Source of the DNA: Alphaproteobacteria bacterium
Lineage (GTDB): Bacteria > Pseudomonadota > Alphaproteobacteria > CAAHEQ01 > UBA3637
Direction of reading: 5' to 3'
Assembly (NCBI GenBank): GCA_017555325.1
Contig: JAFZGR010000021.1
Coordinates: forward strand, 1-6,265
DNA length: 6,265 bases
Positions 1-6,179 of the stretch are shown here, one piece after another. A program made the position numbers and the translations under genes. Under the pieces are notes generated by a model. The model was not told the origin of the DNA. It made no database searches and saw only the letters and a list, made by a program, of their open reading frames with translations. How positions within the stretch are numbered: position 1 is the first letter of the stretch; the number at the start of each line of letters is the position of its first letter.

Positions 1-1214
1 GGTATAGTATGTGCTCCACATTTATCTCCGATGAGTAAACTGTCACATTTTGATACATTTCGGGCATTTTCTGCAGTTGGATTGATTTGAACTAATCCCC
101 GATAGGTGTTATTTGAAAATCCGGCCGATATACCTTTTGAGATAATAGTTGAAGATGTGTTTTTACCCAAATGAATCATTTTTGTGCCGGTATCGGCCTG
201 TTGATAATTGTTTGTTAAGGCAACGGAATAAAATTCGCCAATGGATTCATCTCCTTTTAAAATACAAGAAGGATATTTCCAAGTAATTGCAGATCCTGTT
301 TCAACTTGGGTCCATGATAATTTTGCTTTTGTGTGACAAATGCCTCGTTTTGTAACAAAATTATAAATGCCACCTTGTCCGTTTTTATCACCGGGATACC
401 AATTTTGTACAGTAGAATATTTAACTTCTGCCCGATTATGAACAATAATTTCCACAATGGCAGCATGAAGTTGATTTTCATCTCGTTGTGGAGCGGTACA
501 GCCTTCTAAATAACTGACATAAGAATCTTCATCAGCAATAATCAGTGTTCGTTCGAATTGACCGGAATTACGGGCATTAATCCGAAAATAACTGGATAAT
601 TCTACCGGACAACGAACGCCTTTGGGGATATAAACAAATGAACCATCCGAAAAAACGGCACTGTTTAAAGCGGCAAAATAATTATCCGTATAAGGGACAA
701 CTGTTCCTAAATATTGTTTAATCAGGTTTGGATAATCCCGTACGGCTTCTGATATGGAACAAAACAGAATGCCTTTTTCTTTCAGGTGTGCTTTATATGT
801 TGTTGCAATGGATACACTGTCGAAAATGGCATCAACGGCAATGCCTGCCAAAGCCTTTTGTTCGTTAAGCGGAATACCAAGTTTTTCATATGTTTTTAAA
901 ATTTCCGGATCAACTTCATCTAAACTTTTGGGGTTTTCTTTTTGTTTGGGGGCAGCATAGTAATATATATCTTGATAATTAACAGGAGTATATTTTAATT
1001 AACACCAATGAGGTTCTTTTAAGGTTAACCAATGCTGATAGGCTTTTAAACGATATTCTAATAACCATTCCGGTTCGTTTTTTTTTGCGGAAATAAAACG
1101 AATAATGTCTTCAGATAATCCTTTGGGAGTTGTATCTGCATCAACATTTGTTTCAAATCCGTATTTATACGGTTCTGTCATAATGTTTTTTAAATCTGTG
1201 TTCTTCGTGTTCAT
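1..1214 (-). pseudogene. sufB: SufB, Fe-S cluster assembly scaffold, interrupted by an in-frame TAA; C-terminus beyond the window
   Basis: SufB is the core subunit of the cytosolic SufBCD scaffold, which builds Fe-S clusters using sulfur from SufS/SufE. The ATG at 1212-1214 is preceded by AGAGGG at 1218-1223 and opens MNTKNTDLKNIM. Reading on gives LLEYRLKAYQHWLTLKEPHWC, then TAA as codon 72, then LKYTPVNYQDIYYYAAPK in the same frame. I translated the rest by hand to position 3 (404 codons in all) and found no other stop. Typical SufB blocks follow: VRCPVELSSYFRIN, NFVTKRGICH, ETGSAITWKYPSC, IGEFYSVALT, QQADTGTKMIHLGKN and KCDSLLIGDKCGAHT. The conserved cysteines in this last block are present; one probably corresponds to the E. 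coli scaffold cysteine near residue 405. About 70-90 residues lie off the left edge. No in-frame ATG follows the stop until deep in the gene (about 177-179), so reinitiation could not rescue it. It could be a true pseudogene, a strain variant or a sequencing error. Confidence 0.9.
999..1001 (-). other. In-frame TAA stop at sufB codon 72
   Basis: The minus strand reads TGG TGT TAA TTA AAA TAT, where SufB homologues read W-A/C-x-V/L-x-Y. The stop therefore sits exactly at one normal residue position, with no insertion or deletion. One substitution from AAA (Lys), CAA (Gln) or GAA (Glu) would create it. The next base is T, a context that normally favours efficient termination. TAA also ends the mutarotase, pyk and lipoprotein genes here, so codon reassignment is not supported. 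Confidence 0.9.
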
Positions 1215-1345
1215 ATTCCCTCTTTCATTTTTTATGAGAATGTCCTTTTTTTCAAAAAAAGTCAAGAAAAAGCATTTTTTTACTTGTAATCAGTTTAAAA
1301 AATAAGTAATCTCTAACCAGAACAAGATGAAAAATGAGGTTTTAC
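1215..1345. promoter_or_regulatory. Divergent intergenic region between sufB and the GGDEF gene
   Basis: This AT-rich gap must hold the promoters of both divergent genes. On the minus strand TTGACT (1265-1260) is a good -35 candidate for sufB, but the hexamer 17 bp further on (CATTCT) is a poor -10. An inverted repeat TTACTT (1280-1285) / AAGTAA (1304-1309), separated by 18 bp, could be an operator. I cannot assign it to an Fe-S or iron regulator such as IscR or RirA. Confidence 0.35.
1336..1340 (+). promoter_or_regulatory. Ribosome binding site deciding the GGDEF gene start
   Basis: GAGGT lies 5 nt before the ATG at 1346. The ATG four codons upstream (1334) has only a weak AAGATGA before it, and the GAGGT overlaps that upstream ATG codon. 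The ATG at 1346 is therefore the preferred start. Confidence 0.5.
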
Positions 1346-2407
1346 ATGCAGGAAAGTATTCAGTGGTATTCAATGATTAGTACGTTATTTTTCATAACAA
1401 CGGTATTTTTTATGTTGTTTTCTGTTCTTCTTATCCGCCGAATCGGACGATTGCGTTATAAAGCGCAGTTATTTAGAGAACAAATTGCAGAAAAGAATAA
1501 ACTGCTTGCTAAACAAAAAGAAAATCCCTTGAAATGGTTAAAGCCGTACGAATCGGAATCATCTAAAAGTATTATTATTTCAGTAGATAAAAAACATCGT
1601 ATAAAATATGTAAATGATTATGCTGAAGAATTGTTCGGTTATTCAAAAGAAGAATTGTTGAATAAAGATGTATTTAAAACAATATGTCAGGAAACTGAAG
1701 AAGATGATAGTGCTCAAAAAAATATTATTGATCGTATTTTCGAACATCCCAAAATGTATATGGAACACGAATGCAAACATTTGAAAAAAAACAATGACCC
1801 TGTTTGGATTTGGTGGACCAATCGTGTTGTTTATGACGAGTTTGGTAAACCTATTGAGGTTCGGTCAGTTGGATTTGATATAACAAAACGCAAGCAGTTG
1901 GAATATCAATTGAGATCATTGTCTGCATATGATTCTTTAACGGGTGTTTATAATCGGCAGGCATTTTTGGATTTTGGCGTTAAAGAATTAAAACGGGCAG
2001 AACGATATAACCGGCAGTTAAGTTTATTGATTATGCGTTTGGATTTCTTTCACGGTATTGAATCGGATAAAGAATTTACAGATGAAATTTTAAAGGATAT
2101 TATTGAGGTTTGCCAAAAATCAATACGAGAATCAGATGTTATTGGTCGTTTAAATGATATCGAATTCGGTATTATTTTGCCTGAAACACCGGTGGAGAAT
2201 GCTTCGTTTTTAGCTGAACAGTTAAAAAAGAAAATTCAAACACGCAATATGGGACAACAATGTGATTTCTTTGTAAATGCCTCTTTTGGATATGCTGAGA
2301 AAAGTAATAAAGATAGTACGATAGATTGCCTTATTTCAAAGGCATTTTCATCGTTGGATAAATCAGGAAAATCAAAAACAACAGCCCGTAAACATAAAGG
2401 AGCTTAG
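1346..2407 (+). CDS. Membrane-anchored PAS-GGDEF protein with degenerate GGDEF motif
   Basis: This appears to be a signalling protein of the diguanylate cyclase family, 353 aa from the preferred ATG (357 from the ATG at 1334). Residue numbers here follow the longer form. One hydrophobic segment at about 13-35 is followed by a basic stretch and a charged, coiled-coil-like linker to about 65. A PAS domain spans about 75-190, with VNDYAEELFGYSKEELLNKD and the closing VGFDITKRKQLE typical of PAS/PAC. A GGDEF domain spans about 196-345, opening with the standard DSLTGVYNRQAF. The active-site signature, normally RxGGDEF, reads RLNDIEF (272-278), so both glycines are lost and cyclase activity is unlikely. 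The upstream RESD (265-268) matches the RxxD inhibitory site that binds c-di-GMP in the family. No EAL domain is present. A c-di-GMP receptor or inactive sensor is the likeliest role, by inference. It is translationally linked to the mutarotase gene 4 bp downstream. Confidence 0.85.
   Translation: MQESIQWYSMISTLFFITTVFFMLFSVLLIRRIGRLRYKAQLFREQIAEKNKLLAKQKENPLKWLKPYESESSKSIIISVDKKHRIKYVNDYAEELFGYSKEELLNKDVFKTICQETEEDDSAQKNIIDRIFEHPKMYMEHECKHLKKNNDPVWIWWTNRVVYDEFGKPIEVRSVGFDITKRKQLEYQLRSLSAYDSLTGVYNRQAFLDFGVKELKRAERYNRQLSLLIMRLDFFHGIESDKEFTDEILKDIIEVCQKSIRESDVIGRLNDIEFGIILPETPVENASFLAEQLKKKIQTRNMGQQCDFFVNASFGYAEKSNKDSTIDCLISKAFSSLDKSGKSKTTARKHKGA
2396..2402 (+). promoter_or_regulatory. Ribosome binding site of the mutarotase gene, inside the GGDEF gene end
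   Basis: AAAGGAG lies within the last codons of the GGDEF gene, 9 nt before the ATG at 2412. Ribosomes terminating at the TAG (2405-2407) would be next to it, which suggests translational coupling and one shared transcript. Confidence 0.6.
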
Positions 2408-2411
2408 ATAA

Positions 2412-3305
2412 ATGGAAGAAATTATTTTACAAAATGATAACATTAAAATCGGTGTTATGCCGGAATTAGGGGCATCTCTTTCGTTTTTTAGATATACGCA
2501 AAATAATGAAGAACGGGATATTTTACGTCCGTATGAAGATACACCCAAAGGACCGGATTCCAATAATGCTTCAATGTTTCCGATGGTTCCGTTTTGCGGA
2601 CGTATTCGGGGTGGAGATTTCGTGTATTTCGGTATTACCCGTAAAATGCAGAAAAATCAAAATGGTATTGCCGATCCCATTCACGGAGATGGTTGGAAAT
2701 CGGTTTGGAAAGTAGAAAATGCTTCTGCGACAAAGTTAACTTTATCATTGGCACATAATAAAGAAGAAGGTGGGTTTCCTTTTTCGTATAATGCAGAAAT
2801 TGTTTATGAATTAATGGATAATGCTTTGAATGTGACAATGTCTGTTTTTAACCCAGGAGCATTGCCAATGCCTTGTGGTTTGGGTATTCATCCGTTTTTT
2901 GTAAAAACAAGAGAAGTAGAGTTGGATTTTGTTGCTGATACGGTATGGAGTAATGAAGCTGATCCGATTTTTGATAAACCGTATGATACACCGATGACAT
3001 GGCGTTTTGATGGTGGAAGACCTTTAAAAAATGCTGTTTTTGATACATGTTTTGGAGGTTTTAACGGAAAAGCATCTATTTTATATCCGGATTTAGGTGT
3101 ATCTGTCAGTATTACAACTGATGAACAATTTAAACACATAGTGTTGTATTCTCCACGCGGAAAAGATTTTTTCTGTTTAGAACCAACATCAAATGCAAGT
3201 AATGCGTTTAATTTGGCGGCGAATGGGGTTATCGGAACAGGAATGAAAAGTATCGGCCCATCACAAAGAATGACAGGAAAAATGACTATTGCAATTAACG
3301 GATAA
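2412..3305 (+). CDS. Aldose 1-epimerase (mutarotase) family protein
   Basis: Members of this family (COG2017, GalM-like) interconvert the alpha and beta anomers of aldoses such as glucose or galactose in the cytoplasm. Others act on hexose-6-phosphates or unknown sugars, so the substrate is open. The 297-aa length is normal, and no signal peptide is visible. Family landmarks appear in order: FPMVPFCGRIRGGDF (56-70) with substrate-binding Arg64; HGDGWKSVW (91-99) with His91; GLGIHPFF (156-163) with the catalytic-type His160; FDTCFGGF (210-217) with Asp211; and CLEPTSNASNAFN (255-267) with Glu257 as the likely catalytic base. The usual NRI triplet reads GRI here (Gly63), a departure from classical GalM. 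The gene starts 4 bp after the GGDEF gene with its ribosome binding site inside that gene. No T-rich terminator follows before pyk. Confidence 0.85.
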   Translation: MEEIILQNDNIKIGVMPELGASLSFFRYTQNNEERDILRPYEDTPKGPDSNNASMFPMVPFCGRIRGGDFVYFGITRKMQKNQNGIADPIHGDGWKSVWKVENASATKLTLSLAHNKEEGGFPFSYNAEIVYELMDNALNVTMSVFNPGALPMPCGLGIHPFFVKTREVELDFVADTVWSNEADPIFDKPYDTPMTWRFDGGRPLKNAVFDTCFGGFNGKASILYPDLGVSVSITTDEQFKHIVLYSPRGKDFFCLEPTSNASNAFNLAANGVIGTGMKSIGPSQRMTGKMTIAING

Positions 3306-3345
3306 ACCCCCATATTTGATAAATAGAATGATATATTAAATATGT

Positions 3346-3370
3346 ATTCACCGTCTAATAGGCGGTGAAT
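3346..3370 (+). promoter_or_regulatory. Stem-loop in the pyk leader
   Basis: ATTCACCGTC (3346-3355) pairs with GGCGGTGAAT (3361-3370) around the loop TAATA, giving a 10-bp stem with one G-T pair. No T tract follows on either strand, so it is not a standard intrinsic terminator. It lies 11 nt before the pyk ribosome binding site. It could stabilise the pyk mRNA 5' end or end the upstream operon weakly. TTGATA at 3316-3321 is a possible -35, but no convincing -10 goes with it. Confidence 0.55.
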
Positions 3371-3395
3371 ATTCAATAGAAAAGGAGTAATTATT

Positions 3396-4811
3396 ATGGA
3401 AAGACCGTTTACAAAAATTGTAGCTACCCTAGGCCCATCCTCATCAGGTAAAGAAAATATAAAAGCATTAGCAAATGCAGGAGTTAATGTGTTTCGGTTA
3501 AATTTTAGTCATGGAACACATGAAACACATCAAGAAAATTGTAGAATCATTCGGGAAATAGAACAAGAAAATCATACGCATTATGCCATTTTAGCTGACA
3601 TGCAGGGTCCGAAATTGCGAGTCGGAACATTTAAAAATGAAAAAATCGTTTTACAAAACGGACAGAAATTTCGGTTAGATATGGATATTACCCCTGGGGA
3701 TGAAACGCGCGTTTCTTTAATGCATCCGGAAATTTTTTCTATTTTAAAAGAAGGAATGATCCTGTTGTTAAATGATGGACAGATCCAGTTGTGTGTGAAT
3801 GATTTTGGAAAAGATTACATGAATACAACTGTTTTGGTGGGTGGTTTGCTTTCCGACAGAAAAGGTGTGAATGTGCCGGATGTTGTTTTGCCGATTAATG
3901 CATTAACGGAAAAAGATATATTAGATTTAAATTTTGCATTGGATATGGGTGTTGATTGGATTTGCCTATCTTTTGTTCAACAACCGCAAGATGTTCGTAT
4001 GGCTCGTAAATTAATCGGTGAGAGAGCTGGGATTATTGGTAAAATTGAAAAACCGGCTGCTCTTAATCATTTAGATGAAATTATTGATTTGTGTGATGGG
4101 ATTATGGTTGCTCGGGGTGATTTGGGGGTGGAATGTCCGATTGAAGCTGTTCCAGGATTACAACGGGATATTGTTGAAAAGTGTCGGCAGAAAGGAAAAC
4201 CGGTTATTGTTGCCACACAAATGTTGGAAAGTATGATAAATGTGCCTGTTCCGACAAGAGCCGAAGTTTCCGATGTTGCAACAGCTGTTTTTGAAGGCGT
4301 TGATGCAGTGATGTTATCAGCTGAAACGGCGGCGGGTAAATTTCCCATTCAAGCTGTTCAGATGATGCGAAGAATAATTATGACAGCACAAAAAGATGAT
4401 GCTTACAAACATGCTATGGAGACATTTTCTATGCCACCGGATAACAGTATTGCAAGTGCTATTACATCGGCGATGAAACAAATGGTTAAAGTGTTAGCCC
4501 AACCATCTTGTATTGTCACATACACTGTTTCCGGAAAAACAACGTTTAGGGCGGCAAGAGAACGTGTTTTAGTGCCAATTTTAGCTTTAACATCCGACAA
4601 ACATATTGCAAATAAATTATCACTTGTGTGGGGTGTTTATCCGATTGTGACCGACCACGTAAAAGATATGACACAGGTTACACCTATTGCTATTCAGCAG
4701 GCAAAAGAAATTGGTTTAGCAAAACAGGGAGATGAATTAATTATAACAGCGGGTATTCCGTTTGCTCGTCAAGGCAGTACAAATATTTTACATATTGCAA
4801 AAGTTGATTAA
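3396..4811 (+). CDS. pyk: Pyruvate kinase
   Basis: Pyruvate kinase transfers phosphate from phosphoenolpyruvate to ADP, giving pyruvate and ATP in the last step of glycolysis. The 471-aa protein is full length and has the classical order. KIVATLGPSS (7-16) comes first, then VFRLNFSHG (32-40) with Arg34, Asn36 and Ser38. ADMQGPKLRVG (67-77) and LNDGQ (125-129) lie on either side of the start of the B domain. GKIEKPAAL (215-223) carries the catalytic Lys216 and metal ligand Glu218. VARGDLGVE (238-246) has metal ligand Asp242, VATQMLESM (272-280) has Thr274, and MLSAETAAGKFP (306-317) follows. The C-terminal allosteric-type domain ends with GIPFARQGSTNILHIAKV. Lys73 replaces the Glu that in K+-dependent enzymes (Glu117 in rabbit muscle) accompanies K+ binding, predicting K+-independent activity. 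AAGGAG lies 8 nt before the ATG. The gene is followed by a strong hairpin. Confidence 0.97.
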   Translation: MERPFTKIVATLGPSSSGKENIKALANAGVNVFRLNFSHGTHETHQENCRIIREIEQENHTHYAILADMQGPKLRVGTFKNEKIVLQNGQKFRLDMDITPGDETRVSLMHPEIFSILKEGMILLLNDGQIQLCVNDFGKDYMNTTVLVGGLLSDRKGVNVPDVVLPINALTEKDILDLNFALDMGVDWICLSFVQQPQDVRMARKLIGERAGIIGKIEKPAALNHLDEIIDLCDGIMVARGDLGVECPIEAVPGLQRDIVEKCRQKGKPVIVATQMLESMINVPVPTRAEVSDVATAVFEGVDAVMLSAETAAGKFPIQAVQMMRRIIMTAQKDDAYKHAMETFSMPPDNSIASAITSAMKQMVKVLAQPSCIVTYTVSGKTTFRAARERVLVPILALTSDKHIANKLSLVWGVYPIVTDHVKDMTQVTPIAIQQAKEIGLAKQGDELIITAGIPFARQGSTNILHIAKVD

Positions 4812-4830
4812 ATAATATATTTGTTATATT

Positions 4831-4863
4831 AAACACCGACAAAATTAAATTTTGTCGGTGTTT
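4831..4863. terminator. Hairpin terminator between convergent pyk and lipoprotein genes
   Basis: AAACACCGACAAAA (4831-4844) pairs perfectly with TTTTGTCGGTGTTT (4850-4863) around the loop TTAAA. The 14-bp stem carries its own flanking A and T runs, as bidirectional terminators do. It sits 20 nt after the pyk stop and 24 nt beyond the end of the lipoprotein gene, so it can serve both. Confidence 0.8.
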
Positions 4864-4887
4864 ATGATGTAAGATTAAAGTGTTATG

Positions 4888-5304
4888 TTAATTTGGAGAC
4901 ATATTTAAATTAACTTCTTTGTCAAGATAGTACATGTCGCCGGAAATGGGATCAACCAGTAAGTAACCAATAATTCCGCCGAAAACTAAATTGCCAATTA
5001 AATACCAACCGCTAACATGCCAATCTATAATTGTTTGTTGAGTTTTAAACCCGTTTTTAGAAGCAATTACAGTATATTTTGCAGGATTGAAATAACCACT
5101 TTTTTCAGCAGCATTTAGAGTTAAAACTGTTGGCGTTTGTCCTTCAAAAACAATTTTACCGCTTTTATTGATAATTCGAATATCAACTTTATCAATATTA
5201 GATTTAATTGGTACATTTTGAGTACTCTCACGCACAATTGTTGCGCAGGAAGAAGTTAATCCAACAATTAAAGCAAAAATAAGTGTTAAAAATACTTTTT
5301 TCAT
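4888..5304 (-). CDS. Small lipoprotein with a PEGA-like domain and C-terminal GWY-GN-FGG motif
   Basis: A 138-aa exported protein of unknown function. MKKVFLTLIFALIVGLTSSC is a signal peptide ending in a lipobox-like TSSC; Cys20 is the predicted lipidated residue, although Thr at -3 is less usual than Leu. Residues 22-34 (TIVRESTQNVPIK) and the next 55 or so resemble PEGA-type beta domains: VDIRIINKSGKIVFEGQTP, then YTVIASKNGFKTQQ. The C-terminal part, SGWYLIGNLVFGGIIGYLLVDP (98-119) then SGDMYYLD, matches a pattern I know from short bacterial lipoproteins (GWY.GN..FGG..G...DP.tG.my.L). It is glycine-rich and hydrophobic and may sit at or in a membrane. AGGA (5316-5313) lies 8 nt before the ATG. 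The gene is monocistronic and convergent with pyk. Confidence 0.8.
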   Translation of the reverse strand: MKKVFLTLIFALIVGLTSSCATIVRESTQNVPIKSNIDKVDIRIINKSGKIVFEGQTPTVLTLNAAEKSGYFNPAKYTVIASKNGFKTQQTIIDWHVSGWYLIGNLVFGGIIGYLLVDPISGDMYYLDKEVNLNMSPN

Positions 5305-5650
5305 GATAAATATCCTGTTAATTCGTTAAATAAAACCATTATTCATAATGAAAGATGACGAATGATAGAAAACTTTATTAAAACAAATGGTCTGTTTAGA
5401 ATCTTATCTTTATACCAATTATCTTCTGATAGATAGAAGTTAATATAAAAAACAAGTTGTTTATATGCCGCTTGCAAAAAAAGGTTTCTATATCCTAAAT
5501 ATAATTCTTATAAATTAAGAATTATACCTGAAGTTAAGTTAACAAAAATTTATATTTAAATTAAGTTTTTTTATTTTCATGATTTGAATAAAGGTAGAGT
5601 ATGTTGCTTTATTTTTTATTTATAAAATGCAAGATAAAACAAAAAAAGTC
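5305..5650. other. AT-rich gene-less stretch with inverted repeats
   Basis: I see no coding region here; it should hold the lipoprotein promoter on the minus strand. Structures seen are CATTAT-TC-ATAATG (5337-5350), CTTCT...AGAAG (5423-5439), an imperfect palindrome centred on AACAAGTTGTT (5451-5461), and a perfect 11-bp stem at 5500-5526. TTGCAA at 5472-5477 matches the -35 box of both tRNA genes, with TAAATA 18 bp further on as a weak -10. Confidence 0.5.
5500..5526. repeat. Perfect AT-rich inverted repeat
   Basis: TATAATTCTTA (5500-5510) is the exact reverse complement of TAAGAATTATA (5516-5526), with the loop TAAAT. There is no T tract on the plus strand and only TTTA on the minus strand, so it is a poor terminator candidate. 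In such AT-rich DNA part of this may be chance. Confidence 0.5.
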
Positions 5651-5679
5651 TTGCAATTTAAGAAAAGAGGGTATATAAA
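5651..5679 (+). promoter_or_regulatory. Promoter of tRNA-Lys
   Basis: TTGCAA (5651-5656) and TATAAA (5674-5679) are separated by 17 bp. The tRNA begins 10 nt after the -10 box. Confidence 0.6.
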
Positions 5680-5689
5680 AGAAAACATT

Positions 5690-5765
<76 letters not shown>

Positions 5766-5772
5766 ATAAAGT

Positions 5773-5808
5773 AAAGGACTTATATAAGATGTAAGTCCTT
5801 TTATTTTT
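5773..5808 (+). terminator. Intrinsic terminator of tRNA-Lys
   Basis: AAAGGACTTA (5773-5782) pairs with TAAGTCCTTT (5792-5801) around a 9-nt loop and is followed by TATTTTT. It starts 8 nt after the CCA end, so tRNA-Lys is transcribed alone. Confidence 0.8.
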
Positions 5809-5814
5809 ACCTTA

Positions 5815-5835
5815 ATACTACAAAAATACTACAAA
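5815..5835. repeat. Two tandem copies of ATACTACAAA
   Basis: ATACTACAAA occurs at 5815-5824 and again at 5826-5835, an 11-bp period with one A between copies. Short repeats about one helical turn apart are typical of protein-binding arrays. Integrase arm-type sites are one possibility, given the adjacent tRNA genes and integrase, but that is inference. Confidence 0.5.
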
Positions 5836-5975
5836 TTAATATTTTAAAATTTCTAATCAATAAAAATTCTTTTTTATTAGAATTTGGCTATTTTTGTATA
5901 ACCTTATCATTTTAAAAATTTTTTTATGATTTATAATTTTTTTTTAATATCCTATAGAAAGGTGTAAAATAAGGC

Positions 5976-6002
5976 TTGCAATTTTAGAAAAAATGATATA
6001 AA
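5976..6002 (+). promoter_or_regulatory. Promoter of tRNA-Pro
   Basis: TTGCAA (5976-5981) and TATAAA (5997-6002) resemble the tRNA-Lys promoter, but the spacing is only 15 bp. The CTTGCAATTT block is shared exactly with the tRNA-Lys promoter. The tRNA begins 15 nt after the -10 box. Confidence 0.45.
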
Positions 6003-6017
6003 AGAAACAAGAATAAC

Positions 6018-6094
6018 CGGAATGTAGCGCAGCCTGGTAGCGCACACGTCTGGGGGGCGTGTGGCCGCGGGTTCAAATCCCGCCATTCCGACCA
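6018..6094 (+). tRNA. tRNA-Pro (anticodon GGG)
   Basis: A complete 77-nt cloverleaf. The acceptor stem is CGGAATG (6018-6024) with CATTCCG (6084-6090). The D stem is GCGC/GCGC with loop AGCCTGGTA. The anticodon stem is CACGT/GCGTG (one T-G pair) with loop CTGGGGG, giving GGG at 6052-6054, which decodes CCC and CCT. The T arm is GCGGG-TTCAAAT-CCCGC. Discriminator A6091 and encoded CCA (6092-6094) follow. The start of a probable integrase gene 86 bp downstream makes the 3' end of this tRNA a likely attachment site. Confidence 0.97.
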
Positions 6095-6104
6095 TTAAAA
6101 AACG

Positions 6105-6136
6105 ATAACCCATTGTAATATATGGGTTATTTTTTT
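6105..6136 (+). terminator. Intrinsic terminator of tRNA-Pro
   Basis: ATAACCCAT (6105-6113) pairs with ATGGGTTAT (6122-6130) around an 8-nt loop, followed directly by six T. It separates tRNA-Pro from the downstream integrase gene. Confidence 0.85.
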
Positions 6137-6179
6137 GCCTTTTCCCAGGTAAAAATGAAAAAAGAGGCAAAAATTCATA

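Noticed and set aside
257..481. Minus-strand 74-aa frame
   Set aside because: It is out of frame with sufB, whose conserved protein sequence fills the same strand here.
754..960. Plus-strand 68-aa frame opposite sufB
   Set aside because: It is antisense to clearly conserved sufB coding sequence, with no ribosome binding site or recognisable protein.
999..1001. Recoding of TAA as a sense codon in this organism
   Set aside because: TAA ends the mutarotase, pyk and lipoprotein genes at expected positions, and the context TAAT favours termination, so code reassignment does not fit.
1105..1305. Plus-strand 66-aa frame opposite the sufB start
   Set aside because: It is an antisense shadow of the sufB N-terminus and promoter; the composition is low-complexity, rich in F, K and S.
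2888..3376. Minus-strand 162-aa frame opposite the mutarotase gene
   Set aside because: It is long, but antisense to a conserved enzyme and without recognisable motifs or a ribosome binding site.
4067..4348. Minus-strand 93-aa frame opposite pyk
   Set aside because: It is antisense to the most conserved part of pyruvate kinase; a shadow frame.
5847..5885. Imperfect hairpin AAATTTCTAAT / ATTAGAATTT between the tRNA genes
   Set aside because: It is almost pure A/T with a bulge and alternative pairings; chance is likely in this composition and there is no supporting context.
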